From NCBI GenBank assembly GCA_963703665.1, contig CAVPFB010000004.1, forward strand, positions 62,001 through 126,000: DNA of 64,000 nt. Direction: 5' to 3'. The position numbers were made by a program, and so were the translations under genes. The stretch is from AP-15 sp963703665 (GTDB taxonomy: Bacteria; Pseudomonadota; Alphaproteobacteria; ATCC43930; CGMCC-115725). Below the pieces are notes generated by a model that saw only the letters and a list, made by a program, of their open reading frames with translations, had not been told where the DNA came from and searched no databases. The first letter of the stretch is position 1, and every line of letters starts with the position of its first letter. Of this stretch, positions 1-7,539 are shown piece by piece.

Positions 1-1
1 G

Positions 2-460
2 CGGCCCGACGAACCGCGCTATTCGGCATTGTGGTTGGCCGATGCCCCGGCGATCGACGCCAAGCTCGCTTTCGTGATCTCGGGCTGGGGCGTGCTCGAT
101 CCGCTGCTGCGCTACGAGCTGGCCAAAAAGGCCGGCAACGCCGAGCTGCTCGACAACCACCACAATTTCTGGGGCGACGCGGCGGCGATGACCGAGGGCA
201 ACCCGCCGCGGATGCTCGATCGCGGCGAAAAGGTGCACTTGCCGCCGGCCCTCGTCTTCGGCGGCGACAAGGATGAATGGGTCCCGGTCGAGCTGATGCG
301 GCATTTCGCCGAGTCTTGGCGCAAGGCCGGCGGCGAGGTCGAATTGGAGCTCTACGAGGGCGCCAATCACGGCTTTATGACCGGCAAGCCCGACGCCCCC
401 TACGCCGCCCGCGCGATCGACCGAATGAAGGGCTTCATCCGCAAGCACACCACCGGCTAA
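2..460 (+). CDS. Alpha/beta hydrolase (esterase-like), 5' end cut off
   Basis: C-terminal part of an alpha/beta-hydrolase fold protein. The frame is already open at base 2, so the true start lies left of the window; a TTG at 29 is only an apparent start. Visible elements are the late beta-strand with the acid loop (LVFGGDKDEWVP) and the catalytic-histidine loop (GANHGFM), followed by the usual final helix. The nucleophile elbow is outside the window, so esterase versus other hydrolase cannot be decided. It ends convergently with the VOC gene on the other strand, about 107 bp away. The family call is firm; the substrate is unknown. Confidence 0.8.
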   Translation, partial: RPDEPRYSALWLADAPAIDAKLAFVISGWGVLDPLLRYELAKKAGNAELLDNHHNFWGDAAAMTEGNPPRMLDRGEKVHLPPALVFGGDKDEWVPVELMRHFAESWRKAGGEVELELYEGANHGFMTGKPDAPYAARAIDRMKGFIRKHTTG

Positions 461-567
461 GACCAAAAGTCGGCGGCCCACTAGGCACTGATTGAGGTCG
501 CGGATGAAATCGGCGGCCGCTTTGAGGCGGATGACGGGCGCGACCCTCGGGCCGACGCCTGCCGCCC

Positions 568-936
568 TCAAACGGGTTTGTGGCAGACTGCCTCGATGTT
601 ATGGCCATCGAAATCAAGCACGAAGGCGCTGTAGTAATTCGGATGATAGTGCGCGCGCAGTCCCGGCGCTCCATTGTCACGGCCTCCGGCTGCAAGCGCC
701 GCCGCATAGAACGCGTCCACGATTGCCCGGTCCGGCGCGGTGAAGGCCACGTGGACAGCCGTCTGCACGCTGTCATGAGAGCCGATCCAAAAGAAGGCCT
801 TCCCGCCAGATCCATAGCCGGCGAAGATTTCTCCCTCGGCGTAAAGCCGCTCAATACCGAGCGGGCTCAGTGCCCTGTCATAGAATGTTTTCGAGCGCTC
901 CAAGTCGCTGACCCTGATCGTCACGTGATCCAGCAT
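568..936 (-). CDS. VOC (glyoxalase/bleomycin-resistance fold) protein
   Basis: A 122-residue single-domain protein of the vicinal-oxygen-chelate superfamily. It opens with MLDHVTIRVSDLERSKTFYD, the standard first beta-alpha unit, and ends with the typical DFDGHNIEAVCH segment, whose Glu is the usual metal-ligand position. I chose the ATG at 936 rather than an upstream Met at 969 because homologues begin directly at the LDHV strand. Such proteins bind a divalent metal and act in detoxification or ring cleavage, but the substrate cannot be read from the sequence. It stands alone between convergent and co-directional neighbours. Confidence 0.85.
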   Translation of the reverse strand: MLDHVTIRVSDLERSKTFYDRALSPLGIERLYAEGEIFAGYGSGGKAFFWIGSHDSVQTAVHVAFTAPDRAIVDAFYAAALAAGGRDNGAPGLRAHYHPNYYSAFVLDFDGHNIEAVCHKPV

Positions 937-1047
937 CGATTCCCGCTTGCGCATCAATGCCGCCGGCATAGCGGATCACGCATCCTGCACGTATCTGCAG
1001 CTGCGCGACGCGTGTCGGATCGCGATAGCCGGAAACAGAACCAGGCC

Positions 1048-2329
1048 TCAGCGCTCGGCCGCGGAGAGGGCCTGGTCGAGGTCGGCGATCAGGTCGGCGG
1101 CGGATTCGAGGCCGATCGACAGGCGCACGACATCGGGGCCGGCGCCGGCGGCCTCCCGTTGCTCGTCGGTCAATTGGCGGTGAGTGGTCGAGGCCGGGTG
1201 CAGGATCAGGCTGCGGGTGTCGCCGATATTGGCGAGGTGCGAGAACAGCTGCACGCTTTCGACGAGCCGAATTCCGGCCTCGTAGCCGCCCTTGACGCCA
1301 AAGGTGAACACCGCCCCTGCCCCTTTCGGCAGGTATTTCAACGCGAGCTCATGGTATGGGCTGTCCTTGAGCCCGGCATAGGAGACCCAGGCGACGCGCG
1401 GGTGGGCGGCGAGAAATTCGGCGACCTTGCCGGCATTTTCGACATGGCGGTCCATGCGGACATGCAGGGTCTCGATGCCGGTCAGGGTCAGGAACGCGTT
1501 CATCGGCGACAGGGTCGGGCCGAAATCGCGCAACGCCACCGCGCGGGCTTTGGTCGTAAAGGCAAAATCGCCGAAATTCTCGAAAAATTTCAGCCCATGA
1601 TAGGCCGGCTCGGGATCGGTCAGCGACGGAAAGCGGTTGCCCTCGTCCCCAATCGAACCGCCCCAATTCGACAACCATGCCGCCCAGCGCATGGCCGTGC
1701 CCGGAGAGGAACTTGGTCGTCGAATGGCAGACGATGTCGGCACCCCATTCGAACGGCCGGCACAGATACGGCGTGGCTAAGGTGTTGTCGACGATCAACG
1801 GGATGCCGGCCTCGTGCGCGATCGCCGCGACCTTTTCGAGATCGACGACGATACCGCCGGGATTGGCGAGGTTCTCGACAAAGATCGCCTTGGTCCGCGG
1901 GGTCAAGGCACGGCGGAAATTCTCGGGATCGACCGGATCGACGAAGGCGCATTTCCAGCCGAGCTTCTTGAACGACAGCCCGAACTGGGTCAGCGAGCCA
2001 CCATAGAGATTGCGCGAGGCGAGGAACTCGTCGCCGGGTTCGAGCAGCGTGAAAAAGATCAGAAATTGTGCCGCATGACCCGAGGCGGCGGCGAGTGCGG
2101 CGCGGCCGTCTTCGAGGCTCGCCACCCGCTCCTCGAGCACCGAAACGGTCGGGTTGTTGAGCCGCGCGTAGATGTAGCCGAAATTGTGCAGGTTGAAGAG
2201 GCCGGCGGCGTGGTCGACGTCGTCGAACACATAGGCCGCGGTCTGGTAGATCGGGGTCGAGCGCGCGCCGGTCACCGGGTCGGGGGCCGCACCCGCATGA
2301 ACCGCGCGGGTCTCGAAGCCGTGCGGCAT
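1048..2329 (-). pseudogene. O-acetylhomoserine sulfhydrylase (Cys/Met PLP enzyme), frameshifted
   Basis: PLP-dependent Cys/Met-metabolism enzyme, probably O-acetylhomoserine aminocarboxypropyltransferase, which makes homocysteine from O-acetylhomoserine and sulfide. The N-terminal frame carries the ETRAVHAGAAPDPVTGARSTPIYQT opening in two parts and the PLP-lysine context HSTTKFLSGHG. The C-terminal frame carries the DPEPAYHGL and ILHPASTTHRQL motifs. The two frames join near 1647-1650, in a run of four C on the plus strand, where one base appears missing. Original start is the ATG at 2329, inside the 3' end of the CoA-binding gene. With the frame repaired it is about 425 residues, the family's usual length. 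Sequence error and true mutation are both possible. Confidence 0.85.
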
Positions 2330-2862
2330 GTTGGGCGAGGCCGCGGGCCGCGTGCTTTGACCCGGCGGGCGAGCGGCGGCTCGGGCGGGCGGTTCCTGAT
2401 AATGCCGCTGTTGACCCCGCTCCACGACAATTCGCCGCCGAGCCGGCCGAATTCGATCTTCGGGCAGCGGTTCATCACGACTTCAATGCCGGCCGCCTCG
2501 GCCGCAGCCGCCGCCGTATCGTTGCGGATGCCGAGCTGCATCCACAGGACCTTGGCGCCGATCGCGATCGCATCCTCGACCACCGCCGAGGCTTCACGCG
2601 CGGCACGGAACATGTCGACCATGTCGACGCGCTCGGGGATGTCGCGCAGATTGGCGTAGACCCGCTCGCCGAGCAGGTCCTGGCCGGCGATGCCGGGGTT
2701 GACCGGGATCACCCGATAACCCTTGTTCTGCAGATACTTCATGACGAAGTAGCTGGGCCGGTTCCAGTTCGACGAGGCGCCGACCATCGCGATCGTGCGC
2801 ACGCGCTCGAGGATCGCGCGCAATTGCGCGTCGGAATAGGGAATGGGTTCGAGCCCGCTCAT
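2272..2862 (-). CDS. CoA-binding protein (YccU-like Rossmann domain)
   Basis: A 196-residue protein with a CoA-binding (succinyl-CoA synthetase alpha-like) Rossmann domain. Key segments are TIAMVGASSNWNRPSY, the strand VIPVNPG, and WMQLGIRNDTAA, ending with the conserved NRCPKIE motif. I start it at the ATG at 2862 (MSGLEPIPYSD), matching family length; upstream codons look non-coding. The family is usually about 140-150 residues, so the last 45 or so, proline- and arginine-rich and overlapping the next gene by 58 bp, are an unusual tail. Role unknown beyond CoA binding. The neighbouring sulfhydrylase is on the same strand and probably co-transcribed. Confidence 0.85.
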   Translation of the reverse strand: MSGLEPIPYSDAQLRAILERVRTIAMVGASSNWNRPSYFVMKYLQNKGYRVIPVNPGIAGQDLLGERVYANLRDIPERVDMVDMFRAAREASAVVEDAIAIGAKVLWMQLGIRNDTAAAAAEAAGIEVVMNRCPKIEFGRLGGELSWSGVNSGIIRNRPPEPPLARRVKARGPRPRPTCRTASRPARFMRVRPPTR

Positions 2863-2924
2863 CGCACTCCTCCCTCGATCGATCGCCGGCCCGCTCCCGC
2901 GTCGCGCTCGAGCGCCCGAGCAGG

Positions 2925-3203
2925 TCACCAGAACAGCGCGGTGCCCTTGAGCCCGATGCCGCCGTTTTTGTCGATTGCCCCGAGCGCCCCAAAGAGCCGC
3001 AACCGGCACGGCCAAGCCGGGACGCAGTCGTCGGGTCGAGCGCGATCGGGCGTGGCTGCGCGCTGCGGATCGTTGTCGGGTGGAGTCGTCAGATCGACCG
3101 GCGGCAATTGCAACCTGAGCGGCCGAGTCGACTGCGCCCGCGCGGTCGGCAGGCAGGCGACCAGCGCCACCGCGATCGCAGCCGCCGGCCAGCCGCGGCC
3201 CAT
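2925..3203 (-). CDS. Small secreted protein of unknown function
   Basis: A 92-residue open frame lying cleanly between the peroxiredoxin and CoA-binding genes on the same strand, 8 bp after the former. Residues 1-23 form a convincing signal peptide: basic start, hydrophobic core AAAIAVALVACL, and cleavage near ARA-QS. The mature part is proline- and arginine-rich with two cysteines (DDCVPAWPC) that could form a disulfide. No family recognised. Real coding is supported by the signal peptide and tight spacing, but not by any conserved domain. Confidence 0.55.
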   Translation of the reverse strand: MGRGWPAAAIAVALVACLPTARAQSTRPLRLQLPPVDLTTPPDNDPQRAATPDRARPDDCVPAWPCRLRLFGALGAIDKNGGIGLKGTALFW

Positions 3204-3211
3204 TCGTCGGG

Positions 3212-3694
3212 TCAGAGCGCCTTCAACATCAATTCGGCGCTGGAGACGTCGAATTGGCCGGGCTGCTCGACATTGAGCTCTTTGACCACCCCGTCATCGA
3301 CCAGCATCGAATAGCGCTGGGTGCGCATACCCATGCCCTCCTTGACGCGGTCGAGCTCGAGCCCGATCGCGCGGGCGAAATCGCCGCTGCCGTCGCCGAG
3401 CATCACGACCTTGCCGGCAGCCCCGTGCTCCTTGCCCCAGGCGTCCATGACAAACTGATCGTTGACCGCGATGCAGGCGATCGTGCCGACGCCCTTGGCC
3501 TTCAGCTCGTCCGCGTGGGTGACGTAGCTCGGCAGATGCCGCTGCGAGCAGGTTCGGGTAAAAGCGCCGGGCACGCCGAACAGCGCCACCTTCTTGCCGC
3601 GGAAAAACTCGTCGGTGGAGACCGCCTGGACCCCGTCCGGCCCTACAGTGCGCAATGTCGTCGACGGCACCTTGTCGCCAACCTTGATGGTCAT
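3212..3694 (-). CDS. Peroxiredoxin (Prx5 type)
   Basis: A 160-residue thiol peroxidase of the Prx5/AhpE-like atypical group that reduces peroxides in the cytoplasm. The peroxidatic cysteine sits in the signature PGAFTRTCSQRHLP, and the family segments NDQFVMDAW and LGDGSGDF follow. Start is the ATG at 3694 (MTIKVGDKVP), preceded at good spacing by GGGAGG; the longer frame upstream has no homology. The terminal motif KELNVEQPGQFDVSSAE is typical of the family. It diverges from the phosphopantetheinyl transferase gene with only 13 bp between the apparent starts. Confidence 0.95.
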   Translation of the reverse strand: MTIKVGDKVPSTTLRTVGPDGVQAVSTDEFFRGKKVALFGVPGAFTRTCSQRHLPSYVTHADELKAKGVGTIACIAVNDQFVMDAWGKEHGAAGKVVMLGDGSGDFARAIGLELDRVKEGMGMRTQRYSMLVDDGVVKELNVEQPGQFDVSSAELMLKAL

Positions 3695-3707
3695 ATCGCC
3701 CTCCCGA

Positions 3708-4466
3708 ATGTCGGTGCCCCCATCCCAGCACAGAGGCGTCCCGGCTTCAACCGATGATGCAGCGCCATCGGACGGGCCGGCTCTCGTCGCCATCTCTTGG
3801 ACCGCGGCCGACGGTCTCGATGCTGCCGCGATGCGGCGGCTGACGGCGGAACTGTCGGACGACGAGGCGGCCCAGGCGCAGGCCTTCGTCTTCGATCGCG
3901 ACCGAACGACCTATATCGCGGCGCACGCGATGCTGCGCCGGGTCCTGCGGCGCGCGCTCGGCGGCGAAGAGCCGCGTTTCGCGCGCAGCCGGCTCGGCCG
4001 GCCGGAGCTGATGCGGCCGATCCACGACGCGGCTGTTCCCTCGTTCAACCTGACGCATACGCGCGGGTTCGCCGCTTGTGCGATCCTCAATGGGGCGCCG
4101 GTCGGCATCGACGCCGAGAACCTGCTGCGGCCGATCGATGCGGCCGAGATGGCGGCGCGCTGGTTCGCGCCATCGGAAATTCTGCTTCTGGACCAGATTG
4201 CCCCAGAGCGCCGAACCGAAATGTTTTTCCGGATCTGGACCTTGAAGGAGGCGATCCTGAAGACGACCGGGCACGGGCTGCGCATCGAGCCCCAGCTGTT
4301 CGCGGTCGACCCGGATCGCGGCGGCACCTCGATCCATGAGGATCTCGGCCTCCCCGCCCGCTGGCGGCTCGCCGAGTTCTCTCCGCTGCCCCATATTCGC
4401 CTCGCCGTCGCCAGCCCGGGCGAAGGCCGGCTCACCGCGTCGCTCAACCGCGTCGAGCTGCGGTAA
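3708..4466 (+). CDS. 4'-phosphopantetheinyl transferase (Sfp type)
   Basis: Transfers phosphopantetheine from CoA to carrier-protein serines, activating fatty-acid, polyketide or nonribosomal-peptide carriers. Visible motifs are FNLTHTRGFAACA, then VGIDAEN with the magnesium-binding Asp and Glu, and WTLKEAILKTTG with the conserved W, KE and K. Length about 250 residues fits the Sfp group. The ATG at 3708 is the closest plausible start, but it has no clear ribosome-binding site and lies 13 bp from the divergent peroxiredoxin start, so the true start may differ. No PKS/NRPS genes are nearby. Ends convergently with the LLM gene. Confidence 0.88.
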   Translation: MSVPPSQHRGVPASTDDAAPSDGPALVAISWTAADGLDAAAMRRLTAELSDDEAAQAQAFVFDRDRTTYIAAHAMLRRVLRRALGGEEPRFARSRLGRPELMRPIHDAAVPSFNLTHTRGFAACAILNGAPVGIDAENLLRPIDAAEMAARWFAPSEILLLDQIAPERRTEMFFRIWTLKEAILKTTGHGLRIEPQLFAVDPDRGGTSIHEDLGLPARWRLAEFSPLPHIRLAVASPGEGRLTASLNRVELR

Positions 4467-4470
4467 ACCT

Positions 4471-5463
4471 TCACGCGAGGCGAGGCAGCACCTTTTCGGT
4501 CAGCAGCATGAAGGTTTCGTGGCTGAGCGGGGCGCACAGCAGATAATCGAGGCCGATCTCGTCGCGCAGCCGCAGAATTTGCTCGGTGACCGCCTCAGGC
4601 GTGCCGTGCAGGATCACCTCGTCGAGGTAGCGCTGGACCGGGTCGATCCCCTCGGGGGTGAAGTTCGCCTGCATGACCGGGCGATGCTGCGCGCCGAGAT
4701 AGGAATTGACGATCCATTGGGCACCGCCGCGCGCCACCTCGGCCGCCGCCCGCGTATCGCCGGCGAGCGCCACCAGCCGCGCGACCGGGATGTCCCGGCC
4801 GGTATCGGAAAAGCCCGCTGCAGCCAGATGCTCGGCATAGAGTCGGCGCTTGCGGCCGATCTCCGCGGCCGAGGAATGCGGGTCCATCAGGATCGAGAAG
4901 CCGCGGCCGGCGGCCCATTCGATCGCACCCTCGGAACTCGCCGCCATCCACACCGGCGGGTGCGGGCGCTGGGCAGGCTTTGGCAGGACCTCGATGCCGT
5001 CAAAGCGAAAATGCTCGCCGGTGAAGCTCAGCCGCTCGTCGGTCCACGCCTTGAGCACGATCTCGACGGTCTCGCGGAACCGCGCCGTGCTCTCTTCGGG
5101 CGGCACGCTAAAGGCTTCGAACTCGACCCGGGCAAAGCCGCGGCCGGCACCCCAGTTGACCCTCCCGCCGGACAACAGGTCTAAGAGCGCCACCTCCTCG
5201 GCCAACCGCAGCGGATGGTAGAACGGCGCCAGCGACACCCCGGTGCCGATGCGCAGCCGGCGGGTGCGGGCGGCGGCCAGCATGCCGACCATATGCACCG
5301 ACGGACACACGCTGAAGCTCGAAAAATGGTGCTCGGCGAGCCACACTGCCTCGTAGGCGTTGCGGTCCATGATCTCGATCCGGTCGAGCGCGCGGGCGTA
5401 GACGGTCGCCAAATCGACCCTCCGCTCCGGCCAGCTGAAGAACTGCAGCACCGCGAATTTCAT
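4471..5463 (-). CDS. LLM-class flavin-dependent monooxygenase
   Basis: A 330-residue bacterial luciferase-like TIM-barrel oxidoreductase using FMN or F420. Diagnostic segments are the N-terminal MKFAVLQFFSWP, AVWLAEHHFSSF, RLRIGTGVSLAPFYHPLRLAEE and the LSGGRVNWGAGRGF loop. Start is the ATG at 5463; the in-frame upstream extension crosses a dispersed palindrome and is not coding. Substrate unknown; such enzymes oxidise aldehydes, alkanes or terpenoids. Single-gene unit, convergent with the transferase gene, 4 bp apart. Upstream lies about 410 bp of repeat-rich DNA. Confidence 0.9.
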   Translation of the reverse strand: MKFAVLQFFSWPERRVDLATVYARALDRIEIMDRNAYEAVWLAEHHFSSFSVCPSVHMVGMLAAARTRRLRIGTGVSLAPFYHPLRLAEEVALLDLLSGGRVNWGAGRGFARVEFEAFSVPPEESTARFRETVEIVLKAWTDERLSFTGEHFRFDGIEVLPKPAQRPHPPVWMAASSEGAIEWAAGRGFSILMDPHSSAAEIGRKRRLYAEHLAAAGFSDTGRDIPVARLVALAGDTRAAAEVARGGAQWIVNSYLGAQHRPVMQANFTPEGIDPVQRYLDEVILHGTPEAVTEQILRLRDEIGLDYLLCAPLSHETFMLLTEKVLPRLA

Positions 5464-5565
5464 CGGCCGACGATAGCGGCGGCGGCAGGGTCGGTCCAGC
5501 ACTCGGCTTGCACGGAACCCAGAGAGAGGTTTGCCATTTCCCCTCCCCGTCGCCCCCGCGGAAAA

Positions 5566-5743
5566 GCGTGTGAAGAAATTGTTCATTTCTAAAAAGGTCA
5601 TTCCGGGGCGGTCCGAAGGGCCGAGCCCGGAACCCAAGAACACCGGCATCTCCGATGTGTCCGCAGTTCGGTGTCATAGGTTCCGGGCTCGTGGGCTGCG
5701 CCCCCGCCCCGGAATGACAGCATTTCGGTATTTCTTCACACGC
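5566..5743. repeat. MITE-like nested palindrome
   Basis: A roughly 178-bp imperfect palindrome. The outer arms are the 14-nt gcgtgtgaagaaat at 5566-5579 and its exact reverse complement at 5730-5743. Nested inside are tcattccggggcg (5598-5610) with its complement at 5705-5717, and a GAGCCCGGAACC arm near 5623-5634 with its complement at 5679-5690. It would fold into one long hairpin. It lies inside a shorter palindromic repeat whose GCGGAA...GCGGG halves flank it, suggesting insertion of one repeat into another. It occupies most of the 411-bp gap 5464-5874; I see no gene there. Confidence 0.7.
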
Positions 5744-5874
5744 GCGGAAGCGGGGGTCCAGGGCCGCTGGCACCCGGCCGGCCGCCCCCTGTTCAAGCCA
5801 GGGGCAGGCTATGGGTACCCGCTTTCGCGGGCATGACGAGAACAGCGGCGAGGACCAAGCGTCGAACCGAACCA

Positions 5875-6291
5875 CTATGCGTCGCGGTTCAGGATCTCGG
5901 CCAGGCCGGCGGCGGGCTCGAGCCGCAATTGGTCGCCGGTGCGGAACAGCAGGGTCACGTCGCCGTCGAAGCGGTCGACCAGCGCCAAATCGGCGAAGGC
6001 CGCACCCTGCGCCAGGATCGGGTTGACCCGGTTGAAGATCAATCCTCGCGGCACGATCGAGCGCGCCGTCATCTCGTGCAGCATCCAGGCGGTGGCGACC
6101 CCGCCCTTGGCATTGTCTAGAACCAGGATGCGGTCGACATAGCTCTCGCCGGCGAGCTTGTGCCCCGGCCGCGAGAAAATGCCCTTTATCCGGTCGAGGT
6201 CGTAGCGCGCCGAAAAATTATCGGCGGCGACCAGCGCCGTGCCGATGACCGCCGGCCCGATCCCCCGATGGCAGCGCAGCACGATCGGCAC
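5875..6291 (-). CDS. Aconitase X swivel-domain (small) subunit
   Basis: A 138-residue DUF126 swivel-domain subunit that pairs with the aconitase-X large subunit encoded just upstream. Start is a GTG at 6291 whose G is the last base of the large subunit's TAG stop, so translation is probably coupled. Recognisable parts are GPAVIGTALVAADNFSARYD, the HKLAGESYVDRILVL strand and LIFNRVNPILAQGAA. The usual GGIDP and GSS substrate motifs of characterised hydroxyproline-dehydratase AcnX enzymes are absent; instead it reads DLDRIKGIF and AKGG. That points to a different substrate. Family assignment firm, reaction uncertain. Confidence 0.8.
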   Translation of the reverse strand: MPIVLRCHRGIGPAVIGTALVAADNFSARYDLDRIKGIFSRPGHKLAGESYVDRILVLDNAKGGVATAWMLHEMTARSIVPRGLIFNRVNPILAQGAAFADLALVDRFDGDVTLLFRTGDQLRLEPAAGLAEILNRDA

Positions 6292-7523
6292 TACAGCACC
6301 CGGCCGACGATTGCCGACGCGACGCAGCGCTCGAGGCTCGCCAGGCTCGGCCGGTAGCCGTAGCCGCCGATGATGTTGACGAGCTTGGCCGAGTTGGTCA
6401 TCAGCCGGGTCCAATGATTGGCCTCGGCCATCTCGCGCGCGTAGCTCTGGTAGAAGCAGATGCCCTCGGCGACGACGGCCCCGGCCGCCTCGATCCGTTG
6501 GGTCAGGCCCATGCGGTCGGCGGCGTGCTTGATTTCGGGCGAGGTTGTGACCAGGACGGTCGTGTCGGGGTGGATGTGGCGGCCGTCCAAGGCCTGCGCC
6601 ACGGCGGCGAGCTCGAACAGCGACAATTGCGGGGCGCCGAACACGACGACATCGAGCTTGTCGCCGGCAGCGGCAAAACGCCCGGCGAAGGCGTCGATCT
6701 CGGCGCGGCCGATCGACACCGCCTCCGGCGGAGGCCCTGCGAAGGCGGCGTCCTCGGCGGTAATCCCCGGCATGTGGAACAACGCCACCGAGCCGAAGCT
6801 CGCCATTGCCGTGCCGAAATGCTTCAAGGCGTCGGAGCCGGGGATCTCTACGACGCCCTCGACGACCGGCACCTGCCAATACGAGCCGCAGGCTTCGCCG
6901 ATGATGCCGCCCAGCGCCCCCCATTCGCTCAGATCGCGCGCCGTGTCGGTCAGGCGGAACCGCCTGGTGCCGCGGCGGCTTTCGTCGAGGTGATAGCCGT
7001 AGCGCGGGGTGCGGCCGGTCAGTGCGGCGGCCAGCGCCGACGGGCCGCCCTCGAAATTGCTGCGCGCGCCGAGGACGCTGTTCGAATAAATGACGACCCC
7101 GGTGTCGCCATAGGCGAGATGATCGCCTCTGAGCGGCGCCATGATCGTCTGATAATTGATGCAGGTGTCGGTCATCAGCACGCCGAAGGCGCGCAGTGCG
7201 GCGATCGCCCGCCGTTCCAGCGCCGCCATCCAATCGCTCTGCCCGAGCCGGCGATAGACCGCGAAATCGATGCCGCGCGGATCGGTGATCGTCGGCACCT
7301 GCACCCGGCGCTGTTGTTCGGGTGCCGCAGCGAGGCCTTCAAGAAACCGCACCCCTGCCTCGCCCAGGGATTCGGTGTCGGCCATGATGTGCGCTTGGCT
7401 CACCGGCACCAGATCGGTGGCGTCGAAGAACTCGCCGACCGCGACCTGGTGCGCCAGCGCCCAGCGCCGCGGCTCGCCGAGTTCGCCGGCCAGCATCGCC
7501 CGCTCTTCATTGGTCAATCGCAT
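6291..7523 (-). CDS. Aconitase X catalytic (large) subunit
   Basis: A 410-residue DUF521/AcnX catalytic subunit, a distant aconitase relative that dehydrates small hydroxy-acids with an Fe-S cluster. Motifs seen are MRLTNEERAMLAGELG, SNSVLGARSNFEGGP, ICFYQSYAREM and the terminal VNIIGGYGYRPSLASLERCV. Candidate cluster or active-site cysteines are C121 (TDTCINY), C212 (GEACGS) and C356 (EGICFY). The GCPH-type motif common in the family reads GAPQLS here, so one cysteine is replaced. Ends in overlap with the small subunit and begins 16 bp after glgP on the same strand, so it may belong to that transcript. Confidence 0.85.
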   Translation of the reverse strand: MRLTNEERAMLAGELGEPRRWALAHQVAVGEFFDATDLVPVSQAHIMADTESLGEAGVRFLEGLAAAPEQQRRVQVPTITDPRGIDFAVYRRLGQSDWMAALERRAIAALRAFGVLMTDTCINYQTIMAPLRGDHLAYGDTGVVIYSNSVLGARSNFEGGPSALAAALTGRTPRYGYHLDESRRGTRRFRLTDTARDLSEWGALGGIIGEACGSYWQVPVVEGVVEIPGSDALKHFGTAMASFGSVALFHMPGITAEDAAFAGPPPEAVSIGRAEIDAFAGRFAAAGDKLDVVVFGAPQLSLFELAAVAQALDGRHIHPDTTVLVTTSPEIKHAADRMGLTQRIEAAGAVVAEGICFYQSYAREMAEANHWTRLMTNSAKLVNIIGGYGYRPSLASLERCVASAIVGRVL

Positions 7524-7539
7524 GGCGGGTCACTCGGGC

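Noticed and set aside
580..1971. 463-residue plus-strand open frame
   Set aside because: It is antisense to the VOC gene and the C-terminal half of the sulfhydrylase, with no recognisable domain; high-GC DNA keeps such frames open by chance.
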